A DNA stretch of 64,000 nt from an uncultured Alphaproteobacteria bacterium (lineage in GTDB: Bacteria; Pseudomonadota; Alphaproteobacteria; Caulobacterales; Hyphomonadaceae): NCBI GenBank assembly GCA_903842595.1, contig CAIMMO010000138.1, positions 1 through 64,000 on the forward strand. Direction: 5' to 3'. Below the pieces are notes generated by a model. That model was not told the origin of the DNA. It did no database searches and was given only the letters and a program-made list of their open reading frames with translations. How positions within the stretch are numbered: the stretch's first letter is position 1; every line of letters starts with the position of its first letter. Of this stretch, positions 1-7,483 are shown piece after piece. The position numbers and the translations under genes are program-made.

Positions 1-231
1 CACTTCGCGGATCATCTGGGCGCCCATGTTCTCGAACTTGTCTGCGAGTTCGATTTCCTTGGCGACGGTGACGCCATCCTTCGTAGTGCGCGGGGCGCCG
101 AAGGATTTCTCGATGATGACGTTGCGGCCTTTCGGGCCGAGCGTGACCTTCACCGCGTTGGCGAGGATATCGACGCCACGCATCATGCGTTCGCGGGCGT
201 CGGAGGAGAATTGTACGTGCTTGGCTGCCAT
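1..231 (-). CDS. groL: Chaperonin GroEL, N-terminal part only (gene runs off the window)
   Basis: The first 77 residues of the 60-kDa chaperonin subunit are present; the rest lies beyond base 1. GroEL forms the cytosolic double ring that folds proteins with ATP, capped by GroES. The start [20 protein letters not shown] and the nucleotide-binding motif TLGPKGRNV are typical, followed by the [13 protein letters not shown] segment. It lies 65 bases downstream of groES on the same strand, the standard groESL order, so it should be controlled by the CIRCE element upstream of groES. Nothing unusual is seen in the visible part. Confidence 0.97.
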   Translation of the reverse strand, partial: MAAKHVQFSSDARERMMRGVDILANAVKVTLGPKGRNVIIEKSFGAPRTTKDGVTVAKEIELADKFENMGAQMIREV

Positions 232-296
232 GTGGCTTGTTCCTAGCTAGGTGGATTGGGGGAGAGCGAACGGCCGAGAGGCCTATTTCGCGTCGC

Positions 297-605
297 TCAC
301 TTCTTGGCGGGAGCGGGCTTGTCGACGATGCCGAGGATGTCGCTCTCCTTCATGATGATGAGCTCCTCACCGTCGATGGTGACTTCCGAGCCCGACCATT
401 TTCCGAACAGGACACGGTCGCCGGCTTTCACGTCGAGCGGCGTGATCTTGCCGTCATCGCCGCGGGCGCCGGGGCCAACAGCGACGACTTTGCCTTCCTG
501 GGGCTTTTCCTTGACGGTATCGGGGATGATGATCCCGCCCTTGGTTTTCTCTTCTTCCTTGACGCGGCGGACAAGCACGCGGTCATGAAGCGGACGAAAG
601 CTCAT
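297..605 (-). CDS. groES: Co-chaperonin GroES
   Basis: This 102-residue protein has the usual GroES length (95-105). It forms the heptameric lid of the GroEL chamber in the cytosol. The N-terminus [15 protein letters not shown], the mobile-loop segment [22 protein letters not shown] and the end [10 protein letters not shown] are all diagnostic. It is the first gene of groESL. Upstream on the minus strand are a TTGACA-N17-TACCTC promoter and a CIRCE operator, so expression is probably heat-inducible through HrcA. Confidence 0.98.
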   Translation of the reverse strand: MSFRPLHDRVLVRRVKEEEKTKGGIIIPDTVKEKPQEGKVVAVGPGARGDDGKITPLDVKAGDRVLFGKWSGSEVTIDGEELIIMKESDILGIVDKPAPAKK

Positions 606-665
606 GATTTGCCTCTGTTTTTTCTGTTTCGGGCCACCCCCTTGGGCGACCCTGGAACGTGTGTG

Positions 666-692
666 CTAGCAGTCTCATATCGTGAGTGCCAG
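666..692 (-). promoter_or_regulatory. CIRCE operator (HrcA site) of groESL
   Basis: An inverted repeat of two 9-base arms separated by exactly 9 bases lies between groES and its promoter. On the minus strand the arms read CTGGCACTC and GACTGCTAG; the CIRCE consensus is TTAGCACTC-N9-GAGTGCTAA, so each arm has two mismatches. Its position just after the predicted -10 element, in the groES leader, is the classical HrcA site. Confidence 0.88.
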
Positions 693-702
693 CGACTGGG
701 CG

Positions 703-732
703 GAGGTAGGCTCAGGTGACCGAGGTGTCAAG
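703..732 (-). promoter_or_regulatory. Predicted groESL promoter
   Basis: On the minus strand a TTGACA box (bases 731-726) is followed after 17 bases by TACCTC (708-703). Read as a heat-shock promoter the same bases give CTTGAC and CCTACCT, similar to alphaproteobacterial sigma-32 sites. The predicted start near base 696 falls at the edge of the CIRCE operator. Confidence 0.6.
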
Positions 733-1434
733 GGTTGGTGGGGTCGACTCGCGGAACAGCGGTCAGCTGAACGGCTCCTTTTCAAGACAATCCCGCTGGC
801 GAACCCAAGAGCCGGGCGGGTGCCGGGCGTTCCGCAGGACATGGGTTCGCGTTCGGACTGGCGTGGGTCATTCGGAATGCAGTCTCTCCGGGTCTTCACT
901 TCTGCGGAGGGCCAGGGGACGTAAGATGGCCTGCGTGGTCTGGCGTTTTTTGCATCTGGCGGAGCTAACTGCAGGCAACAGGTTGCAGATCCCGCGTCCC
1001 CGCCCCGGCAGGCGTTGGAAGGCAGCCCGCGCACCGCGGCCCGCATGTCATCCGCCTGGCGCCGTTGAGGCTGACGGCTTGCGGGCCGGCCTGTTCAGGA
1101 CCAGTTCCCGCAAAAAACGCCCGGTCTCGCTGGCTCGAGAGGCTCTTCATGCTGGCCTGGATCCATCTTGCGCCTTTGAACCTGGAACGGCGCACCCTCC
1201 AGGCGGAATGGATGCGAGCAGTATCTGACAGATCTGAAGGCGGGAGGACCCTCGTGTCGGGAAACGCGAGGCTTTTTCGGTCGAACGCTCTGCAATTGTG
1301 CGGATCGAGACCGAAAACGTGTGTCCAGAAGCGGCCGGTTTGCGAGGTCGGCAAGGAGCAGGTCGTCGTCCTAGGGGACGGCCTTTGGCCGCCTCAGGTT
1401 GCGGACTTCGGGGGAGATCGTCTGTCCGGCGGCG
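733..1434. other. Gene-poor stretch between groESL promoter and acyl-activating enzyme gene
   Basis: About 700 bases with no convincing protein gene. The open frames on both strands give arginine- and proline-rich peptides with no recognisable motif and no clear ribosome binding site. Visible structure includes nested inverted repeats at 751-835 (GCGGAAC with GTTCCGC; CGGCTC at 772-777 with GAGCCG at 809-814), a hairpin with a T-run at 911-951 on the plus strand, and an inverted repeat TTTTCGGTC (1274-1282) with GACCGAAAA (1309-1317). A noncoding RNA on the plus strand is possible; its identity is unknown. Confidence 0.5.
911..951 (+). terminator. Candidate Rho-independent terminator of an unidentified plus-strand transcript
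   Basis: GCCAG (911-915) pairs with CTGGC (940-944), with an inner ACG/CGT pair across a symmetric internal loop. It is followed immediately by G and six T residues (946-951). No protein gene ends here on the plus strand, so it would terminate an untranslated RNA starting between 733 and 910. The stem is short and interrupted. Confidence 0.35.
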
Positions 1435-3033
1435 CTACTCCGCCGCCCGAGTCCCGCTCGCCTCGTTCTGCGCGGCGATTTCGGCGGCGAGCTTCTGGAC
1501 GGCGCCGATGTCCATCTTGCCGGTGCCGAGGACTGGGATTGCGCTGACCTGGAAGATCTTGCGGGGTAGGGAGAGTTCGTTGACGCCGTGGTCCTGAGCC
1601 CAGCGCTGAAGGTCGCCGCGTTCGGCTTTCGGATAGGTAGTGAGGAGCACAATCTGCTCGCCCTTTCGCTTGTCGGGCAGAACGGCTGCGGCGTGTTCGT
1701 GTTCACGCCAGAGGCTGGAGGCGCAGTTCTCGGCGACTGCAAGCGAGACCATCTCGCCGCCGATCTTGGCGAAGCGTTTGAGCCGCCCCTTGATAGCGAG
1801 GTAACTCTCTTCGTCGGGGCTGACGATGTCGCCGGTGTCGTGCCAGCCCCCGGGCGGTGGCTGCAACTGGCCCGGCTTTGCAGCCGAGAGATAGCCTTTC
1901 ATCACATTTGGACCGCGGACGAGCATGCGGCCGCCGTGCTCGATCCCGGGTACGGGTTCGAACCGGACCTCCATGCCCGGCAGAACGCGACCGACCGTGC
2001 CGGGGCGATTGTTGCCGGGCTGGTTCACTGCAATGACGGGCGAGGCTTCGGTTGCGCCATAGCCTTCGAGCAGCTCGACGTTGAAACGACGCTTCACCAG
2101 CTGCCGCGTTTCGTCACGAACGCGCTCGGCGCCGCAGACCGCAAAGCGCAGCTTGCCCAATTCGTTGCCCGTGCAGGCACGGATGTACTGGTTGAGGAAG
2201 GTGTCGGTCGCAAAGAGGATGGTTGCGCCTGTCTCCTCGACGCGCTTGGGAATTATCTTTGTCTGGAGCGGTGAGGGGTGGAGGACGGACTTCATGCCGC
2301 TCAGCAGGGGAAGCAGAGCGCCTGCCGTCAGCCCGAAGCAGTGGAATGTGGGAAGCGGATTGTAGAGTACGTCATCGAGGCTGAGTGCTTCGGGGACGTG
2401 GGCGAGGATCTGGTGGACGTTTGCGACGATGTTGCGGTGGGAGAGGACAACGCCCTTGGGGTCGCCTTCGGTGCCCGAGGTGAAGAGGATCACTGCGGCG
2501 GAGTTCGGATCGACGTTGGAGGCGAAGGCCCATGGCGTGACCGGGCCAAGTGCGCCAGCAGCCTTCTGGCCGATGCCGAGTGAGGCGCGAACGTCCTCAA
2601 GGTAGACGAACTCGGCGTCGGACTTAAGTTCGCCCATCAGGCCTTCGAGTTCGGCCTTTTCGATAAAGGCATGGGCGGTGATGATCTTTTGCACCTGGCC
2701 AGCCTTGAGGGCGGCGCGGATGTTGCGGGCGCCGGCGCTGAAATTGATCATGGCTGGGACGCGGCCATAAGCGCTGAGCGCGAAGAAGGAGATCACGGCG
2801 CCTGCGCCGGTGGGTAGCATCACACCTATGGCCTCGCCCCGGCGGGCGTGCTTCTTCAGTGCGGAGCCAAGCGCAAAGGCCGCGCGGACGATGTCGTCAT
2901 AGGTGAGTTTCCGGTCATCGGCATCGTGCAGGATGACCTTCTTGCCCCCATATTCCTTGCGGGCCGCGAGCAAAGCGGAGAAGACGCTGGTGTCAGCGTG
3001 GCGTGGGTCGTAGGCGGAGCGCAGTGACGCCAT
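1435..3033 (-). CDS. AMP-forming acyl-activating enzyme (acyl-CoA/acyl-ACP synthetase family)
   Basis: This 532-residue protein belongs to the ANL superfamily, which activates carboxylates through an acyl-adenylate and passes them to CoA or acyl carrier protein. The P-loop LFTSGTEGDPKGVVLSHRN, the adenylate motif EGYGATEASPV, WHDTGD and the C-terminal lysine segment GTGKMD are present. The motif set resembles the synthetase half of Aas (acylglycerophosphoethanolamine acyltransferase/acyl-ACP synthetase), without the acyltransferase half. The start at 3033 is preferred because GGAGG lies 7 bases upstream; an in-frame start at 3108 lacks one. It is divergent from lipA. The acyl substrate cannot be read from the sequence. 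Confidence 0.85.
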   Translation of the reverse strand: MASLRSAYDPRHADTSVFSALLAARKEYGGKKVILHDADDRKLTYDDIVRAAFALGSALKKHARRGEAIGVMLPTGAGAVISFFALSAYGRVPAMINFSAGARNIRAALKAGQVQKIITAHAFIEKAELEGLMGELKSDAEFVYLEDVRASLGIGQKAAGALGPVTPWAFASNVDPNSAAVILFTSGTEGDPKGVVLSHRNIVANVHQILAHVPEALSLDDVLYNPLPTFHCFGLTAGALLPLLSGMKSVLHPSPLQTKIIPKRVEETGATILFATDTFLNQYIRACTGNELGKLRFAVCGAERVRDETRQLVKRRFNVELLEGYGATEASPVIAVNQPGNNRPGTVGRVLPGMEVRFEPVPGIEHGGRMLVRGPNVMKGYLSAAKPGQLQPPPGGWHDTGDIVSPDEESYLAIKGRLKRFAKIGGEMVSLAVAENCASSLWREHEHAAAVLPDKRKGEQIVLLTTYPKAERGDLQRWAQDHGVNELSLPRKIFQVSAIPVLGTGKMDIGAVQKLAAEIAAQNEASGTRAAE

Positions 3034-3175
3034 CAGAATTTCCTCCCTCTGGCGCCCGCGGCGCTCTTTGTGTCTTTGGAGTAACATACCGTCTGGCTCA
3101 GAAAGCACAAATGCGGAAAGCTGAACGGGGTAACGGTCATTTCGCTTGTGCGGAATTCAGGATAACAGGCGGCTG

Positions 3176-4138
3176 ATGCCTACGCTGGTGAACAAAAAGG
3201 ACGGGGCTGATCGCCCGCGACACCCTGAAAAACAGGGGCGTGAGGACACGCCCCTGTTGCGGAAACCGTCCTGGATTCGCGTCAAGGCGCCCACGAGCGA
3301 GGGGTATGTCGAGACCCAGCGCATCGTGCGTGAGGCGAATCTCGTCACGGTCTGCGAAGAGGCCGGGTGCCCCAATATAGGTGAGTGCTGGACCAAGAAG
3401 CACGCCACCCTGATGATCATGGGCGACACGTGCACGCGCGCCTGCTCGTTCTGCAATGTGCGCACGGGGATGCCGGGACCGCTGGATACGGACGAGCCCC
3501 GCCGCGTGGGCGAGACGGTGGCGAAGATGGGTCTTGGCCATGTCGTTATCACCTCGGTGGACCGCGACGACCTTGCCGATGGTGGGGCGGACCACTTTGC
3601 GGACGTGGTGAAGGCGATCCGCCTTGCGGCGCCGAAGGCGACGATCGAAATCCTCACGCCGGACTTTCTGCGGAAGGGCGATGCGGCCAACATCGTGATC
3701 GATGCCAAGCCCGATGTGTTCAACCACAATCTTGAGACCGTGCCGCGGCTGTATCTGAGCATCCGACCCGGCTCGCGGTATTACCATTCGCTGCGTCTGC
3801 TGGAGCGGGTGAAGGAGCGTGATCCTTCGCAGTTCACCAAGTCGGGGCTGATGGTGGGGCTGGGTGAGGCAAAGGAAGAAGTGATGCAGGTTATGGACGA
3901 CATGCGGTCGGCCGGCGTCGACTTCCTGACGATCGGGCAGTACCTGCAGCCGTCCCGCAAGCATGCGGCAGTGGACCGCTTTGTGACGCCGGAGGAGTTT
4001 GCGACGTACGAGACGATCGCGAAGTCGAAGGGCTTCCTGCTGGTGTCGGCAAGCCCGCTGACGCGGTCGAGCTATCACGCCGACGAGGATTTCGCGAAAC
4101 TGCGCGCGGCGCGCGAGGCGCAGCTGTCCGGACGCTAG
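3176..4138 (+). CDS. lipA: Lipoyl synthase (radical SAM)
   Basis: LipA inserts two sulfur atoms into protein-bound octanoyl groups to make lipoate for 2-oxoacid dehydrogenases and glycine cleavage. The 320-residue protein has the auxiliary cluster cysteines C60, C65 and C71 and the radical-SAM motif CTRACSFC (C86, C90, C93), then [12 protein letters not shown] and a C-terminal [10 protein letters not shown] region with the conserved serine. The ATG at 3176 is preferred over a TTG 30 bases upstream. Residues 1-30 form a non-conserved extension that contains a perfect 12-base-pair palindrome (3231-3258). The next gene starts one base after the stop, suggesting an operon. Confidence 0.96.
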   Translation: MPTLVNKKDGADRPRHPEKQGREDTPLLRKPSWIRVKAPTSEGYVETQRIVREANLVTVCEEAGCPNIGECWTKKHATLMIMGDTCTRACSFCNVRTGMPGPLDTDEPRRVGETVAKMGLGHVVITSVDRDDLADGGADHFADVVKAIRLAAPKATIEILTPDFLRKGDAANIVIDAKPDVFNHNLETVPRLYLSIRPGSRYYHSLRLLERVKERDPSQFTKSGLMVGLGEAKEEVMQVMDDMRSAGVDFLTIGQYLQPSRKHAAVDRFVTPEEFATYETIAKSKGFLLVSASPLTRSSYHADEDFAKLRAAREAQLSGR

Positions 4139-4139
4139 C

Positions 4140-4601
4140 TTGAGCACCCATCGCGAAACGCTGGACCTGCCTTACCGGCCGGAGGATCTGTTCGATCTGG
4201 CCGCCGACGTCGGACGCTATCCGGAATTCATCAGCTGGATTCAGGTGCTGAAGGTGATCAGCGAGGAAGAGTCGCCCGAACGCGAGCAGTGCAGGGCGGA
4301 GGTGACGGTTGGTTTCAAGGGATTTCGCGAGACGTTTGTGACGGACGTGGAGGCGCGGCGGGGCGAGATGGCGATCGATGTGTCGCTGGTGCGCGGGCCT
4401 TTCAGGAAGCTGTCGAACACGTGGCGGTTCAAGCCGGGGCCGAAGGGCGCGCGGGTTGAGTTCGTGATTGCGTTCGAGTTTCGGAACTTCGTGCTGCAGG
4501 CGCTGGCGGATGTTAACAAGGGATACGCGGTGAAGCGCGTTATCGATGCGTTCGTGGCTGAGGCTGGGCGGCGGTACCAGCGAACTGATGCGAGCTGCTG
4601 A
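4140..4601 (+). CDS. RatA/COQ10-like START-domain protein
   Basis: This 153-residue protein has the COQ10/RatA pattern: a beta strand, LFDLAADVGRYPEFISW, a central VGFKGFRETFVTDV segment, and VRGPFRKLSNTWRF. Family members bind hydrophobic ligands. The mitochondrial member supports ubiquinone function; RatA in E. coli was reported to block 70S ribosome formation. Linkage to lipA (one base between stop and start) is common in alphaproteobacteria and points to a role in respiratory metabolism. The start is a TTG at 4140, the only candidate giving the usual N-terminal length. Confidence 0.88.
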   Translation: MSTHRETLDLPYRPEDLFDLAADVGRYPEFISWIQVLKVISEEESPEREQCRAEVTVGFKGFRETFVTDVEARRGEMAIDVSLVRGPFRKLSNTWRFKPGPKGARVEFVIAFEFRNFVLQALADVNKGYAVKRVIDAFVAEAGRRYQRTDASC

Positions 4602-4702
4602 GCGTCTGCTCGCTTCGCGATCCCCCTGCTTCGCAGGCCGCCGTCTCCGCCCCGACGCGTCTTCCGGGCTTCGTCGATGGAGGACTTCCCCTCGTCGATG
4701 GG

Positions 4703-5287
4703 TTAGTTGTTGCCGCCCGGAGAGGCGCCTGGATCGGGATCGGGGATTACCGCGTCGCGGGGGCTGACGTTCGGGTTCAGCGGAACGGGCAGTCGTGAGT
4801 CCGGTGTCTGGTCGGACGGGCTCGGCGCGGCGGCGCGGGGCTGGGTGAGTTTGGGATCGGGGCCACAGGAGGCGAGCGTCCAGTTGCCGCCTCCTGAGCG
4901 CGTGACGCGGCAGAGGGCGTTGGTCGTCTGGTCGCCGGTCTTCGCCGCCGTGCGGACGAGCGCGCCTTCGGCATCGTAGCGCGGGCGGTGGAAGGTGAGG
5001 CGTTTCATGCCGGCTGTCGCGGTCTCGCCCTCAGGGCCCGCGATTTCAACGAGATTGAAGCCGGCAGCCTTCCAGTCGCAGCCTGGGCGCCAAGGCGCAT
5101 CCTCGCCGTTGAGCGTGATCGTCATCTGCGGATCGTCGGCACTGAGCTTATACTGCTCGCGGCCGATGGCGCCGATCAGCGCGCAATCGTCGGTGACGAA
5201 GGCTGCTTCCTTCGGCGGAACCGCCTCGGGCGCACTTTCGCAACCTGCAAGCGCCAGAAGACCCGCGGCCAGAAACAGTCTGTTCAT
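4703..5287 (-). CDS. Predicted lipoprotein, paralogue of the upstream gene
   Basis: The 194-residue product starts MNRLFLAAGLLALAGCES, a signal peptide with the lipobox LAGC, so it is probably an outer-membrane or periplasmic lipoprotein. The body carries DCALIGAIGREQYKLS, then a Trp/Cys-containing segment and a proline-rich tail of about 50 residues ending PGGNN. The start at 5287 shares one base with the stop of the upstream gene (TGATG), so translation is probably coupled. The upstream gene carries DCAVIAAIAKEHYKFS at the same place, so the pair looks like a tandem duplication. The function is unknown. Confidence 0.72.
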   Translation of the reverse strand: MNRLFLAAGLLALAGCESAPEAVPPKEAAFVTDDCALIGAIGREQYKLSADDPQMTITLNGEDAPWRPGCDWKAAGFNLVEIAGPEGETATAGMKRLTFHRPRYDAEGALVRTAAKTGDQTTNALCRVTRSGGGNWTLASCGPDPKLTQPRAAAPSPSDQTPDSRLPVPLNPNVSPRDAVIPDPDPGASPGGNN

Positions 5288-5739
5288 CACGATACCCAGC
5301 TCGTCCTGCACTCGCCGACCGTCCAGCCTGCGAAATCCGAAATAAGGCGGCATTCATAGCCGATGCCCGCCAAGGGTCCATGCATGATTTCAGTAAGAAC
5401 GCTGGCGCCGCCTCCGCCATAGACGGGCTTCTGGAACGCCACCCACTTAAGGCTCTGGCGCGGGTCGGAGCCGGACATGGGCTGCCCATGATCCGTAAAC
5501 CTGATGCCTGGCGCGCTGAAATCACAGCGCGGCGTCCCGCCTTCGTCGCCGCCGGGTTTCAGTGGTGGCGGGGCATTCTCCGGGCTGAACTTGTAGTGTT
5601 CCTTCGCGATTGCGGCGATGACGGCGCAGTCATTGGAAAAGGTCGTTATCCTGGCTGATGCGGGCGAATCGGCGACGGGCGGCGCCGCGGCACAGGCGCT
5701 GGCCAGCAGGCCCAGGGCAATGAGATTCGCAACCCGCAT
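5287..5739 (-). CDS. Predicted exported protein or lipoprotein, paralogue of the downstream gene
   Basis: The 150-residue protein begins MRVANLIALGLLASACAAA, a signal sequence with a cysteine in the lipobox position but with Ala at -3 instead of the usual Leu, so lipidation is likely but not certain. It shares with its neighbour the motif DCAVIAAIAKEHYKFS, a conserved Cys in TPRCDFSAPG and two C-terminal Cys residues. The shared core suggests a single domain with one or two disulfides. It is divergent from the three-repeat exported protein at 5928. I do not recognise the family. Confidence 0.68.
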   Translation of the reverse strand: MRVANLIALGLLASACAAAPPVADSPASARITTFSNDCAVIAAIAKEHYKFSPENAPPPLKPGGDEGGTPRCDFSAPGIRFTDHGQPMSGSDPRQSLKWVAFQKPVYGGGGASVLTEIMHGPLAGIGYECRLISDFAGWTVGECRTSWVS

Positions 5740-5927
5740 ATCTGGCTCCGTTCTGCCGGCTTCTTGCGACCGGACCTGATCCAGAAGTCACGGCTGCTGA
5801 TAGCGGCAATAGGGCGTGGAAGGGGATCGGGTTCCTGACCGGGACGATCAGGTTGGGTTCATGTGGCCGGCGGTATGGCGGGAGAATGAAAGGCCAGGTT
5901 CGGCCGGAGCCCTGATGGGAACTGAAC

Positions 5928-6710
5928 GTGAAAAAGCTGATTGCCGCCTGCTTCCTCGCCGCCGCCGCAGTCACTGCGGTTGCTCCCGCTTCCGCGCAGC
6001 GCGGCAATGACCGTGACTTTGGCGTGTGGAGCGGCGGCTACCAGAGCGGGCTAAGCGTTGACCAGATGAAGCGCTCGCTGGCGAATGATGGCTATCGCGC
6101 CTATCGCAGCATCAGGCTTGATGGCCGGCAATATGACCTGTGGTCGAATGCCCGCTCTCGCGAGTCGTGCGTGGGTTTCACCTCCTACAATGGTCGGGTG
6201 ACGGACGTGCGCGGCTTCGCCGACAGCGAGTGCGGGCTGGTGAGCGGCGGACGCCGCGGCATCGATGAGGACGATCTGCTCGGCCTGCGTGTCGATGACG
6301 CCAAGCGCAACCTGCGCGAGTATGGCTACACCAACACGCGGAATGTTCGGATCGACGGTACGCAGTGGGATCTGTGGCAGAGCGCGCGCGGGCGCGAGTG
6401 CATTGGCTTCACGTCGTACAACAGCCGCGTCACGGATGTTCGCTCATTCCGCGGGAGCGAGTGCGAAGGTTTCGGAATTCCCGGCAGCAAGCGGATCGAT
6501 GCGCGCGACCTGCCGGGACTTAATGTCGACCAAGCCAAGCGTGCGCTGGCGAATGCAGGTTTCCGCGCCGCCGGCAGTTTTCGTGATCGCGGGAAGCAAT
6601 GGGACTTGTTCTACGAAGGTAACGCTCGCCGCGCGCGATGTGTGGGTTTCACTTCCTACAACAGCCGCGTAACCGAGGCGGACGAGTTCGACGTGCGTGA
6701 GTGCCGCTAG
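5928..6710 (+). CDS. Exported protein with three Cys-paired repeats
   Basis: This 260-residue protein has a signal peptide (MKKLIAACFLAAAAVTAVAP, cleavage after ASA near residue 23) and then three repeats at about residues 40-102, 118-179 and 197-259. Each repeat follows the same pattern: GL.VDQ.KR.L, G.QWDLW (or QYDLW), C.GFTSYN.RVT, then a final EC. The two cysteines of each repeat are 21 residues apart (81/102, 158/179, 238/259), so one disulfide per repeat is likely in the periplasm or outside. The start is a GTG; no better ATG is in frame. The family is not recognised. It lies divergent from the two lipoproteins and converges on pncC with a one-base gap. Confidence 0.82.
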   Translation: MKKLIAACFLAAAAVTAVAPASAQRGNDRDFGVWSGGYQSGLSVDQMKRSLANDGYRAYRSIRLDGRQYDLWSNARSRESCVGFTSYNGRVTDVRGFADSECGLVSGGRRGIDEDDLLGLRVDDAKRNLREYGYTNTRNVRIDGTQWDLWQSARGRECIGFTSYNSRVTDVRSFRGSECEGFGIPGSKRIDARDLPGLNVDQAKRALANAGFRAAGSFRDRGKQWDLFYEGNARRARCVGFTSYNSRVTEADEFDVRECR

Positions 6711-6711
6711 C

Positions 6712-7203
6712 TCAGGCCATCATCTTTCTAAGCATTTCGAGCGCCGTCGCGATGGTTTCGCGACGGATGCGCTCGCGGCCGATGTCGCCGTAGCGCATGG
6801 CCTGATGGAAGATCGGCTTGTTCTCGCGAGCAACGGCGAGATGGACGAGGCCGACTGGCTTGAGTGGCGTGCCGCCGCCCGGACCGGCGACGCCGGTGAC
6901 GGCGACGGCGAGATTGGCGCGGGAATTTTGCAGCGCGCCCTCTGCCATCATGCGCGCGACAGGCTCTGAGACAGCGCCAGCGTCGGCGATGAGGTCGCCG
7001 GGGACGTTGAGCATCTCTTCCTTGGCGCGGTTGGAATAGACGATGAAGCCGCGCTCGACCGTGGCGGACGAGCCGGGGATTTCAGTCAGCAGTCCGGCAA
7101 TGAGCCCGCCGGTGCAGCTTTCCGCCGTGGCAATCTTGAGCCGCTTCTGCTGCGCCTCGTCGAGCGTGAGGCGGGCGAGCATCAGGAGTTGTTCGTCGAA
7201 CAT
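6712..7203 (-). CDS. pncC: Nicotinamide-nucleotide amidase (CinA C-terminal domain)
   Basis: The 163-residue stand-alone CinA C-terminal domain deamidates NMN to nicotinate mononucleotide in pyridine-nucleotide recycling. The motifs [33 protein letters not shown] and VAVTGVAGPGGGTP are diagnostic, including the catalytic serine in AESCTGG. The competence-related N-terminal domain of full-length CinA is absent, as in E. coli PncC. It is downstream of ispDF on the same strand. Confidence 0.93.
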   Translation of the reverse strand: MFDEQLLMLARLTLDEAQQKRLKIATAESCTGGLIAGLLTEIPGSSATVERGFIVYSNRAKEEMLNVPGDLIADAGAVSEPVARMMAEGALQNSRANLAVAVTGVAGPGGGTPLKPVGLVHLAVARENKPIFHQAMRYGDIGRERIRRETIATALEMLRKMMA

Positions 7204-7483
7204 GGGCGCTTTCCTTTGCGATCAGGCTAGCTCGCCCAGCGTCGGAGGCACAATGGAAAGTCGCTTGGGCGCCCTCTACACAGCCAAGTTCAGTTCGGAA
7301 GCAGGCGGCGATCGCACTGCAGACGGCTAAGCCTAGGAGTGCACTGTTGGGCGTTCCAACCACGAACGCTGCTCGCGACACCGGATCGGTTCCGGGCCAG
7401 TTCAGGCCCAGCGCCCACGCAGGGTGGATCAGACCAATGCCAGCCAATCTGACCATAAGCGCCAGACCAAGAGGATCCGTCAT
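7082..7483 (-). CDS. Possible small membrane protein coupled to ispDF (doubtful)
   Basis: An open frame of 133 codons begins with an ATG that overlaps the ispDF stop (ATGA, 7483-7480). Its first 65 residues contain two hydrophobic stretches, around [17 protein letters not shown] and [15 protein letters not shown], as expected of a small inner-membrane protein. The remaining residues are polar and overlap the start of pncC by 122 bases in another frame, which makes the C-terminal half doubtful. Other alphaproteobacteria often have pgpA between ispDF and cinA, but no PgpA motif is seen. A decayed gene or non-coding DNA is equally possible. Confidence 0.3.
   Translation of the reverse strand: MTDPLGLALMVRLAGIGLIHPAWALGLNWPGTDPVSRAAFVVGTPNSALLGLAVCSAIAACFRTELGCVEGAQATFHCASDAGRASLIAKESAHVRRTTPDARPPHARRGAAEAAQDCHGGKLHRRAHCRTAD

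Noticed and set aside
716-1228. Plus-strand frame of 170 codons in the groES-adjacent gap
   Set aside because: The product is Arg/Pro/Gly-rich with no motif and no ribosome binding site, and two other long frames overlap it, as expected of GC-rich noncoding DNA.
965-1354. Minus-strand frame of 129 codons in the same gap
   Set aside because: No recognisable domain, no start signal, and it overlaps inverted repeats; the composition is unlike the neighbouring genes.
701-1434. tmRNA, RNase P RNA or SRP RNA gene in the gap
   Set aside because: None of the conserved tag peptide, GAGGAAAGTCC or GGAAGGAAGCAGCC type motifs was found.
3137-4147. 336-codon frame antisense to lipA
   Set aside because: lipA is certain; the antisense frame is a composition artefact.
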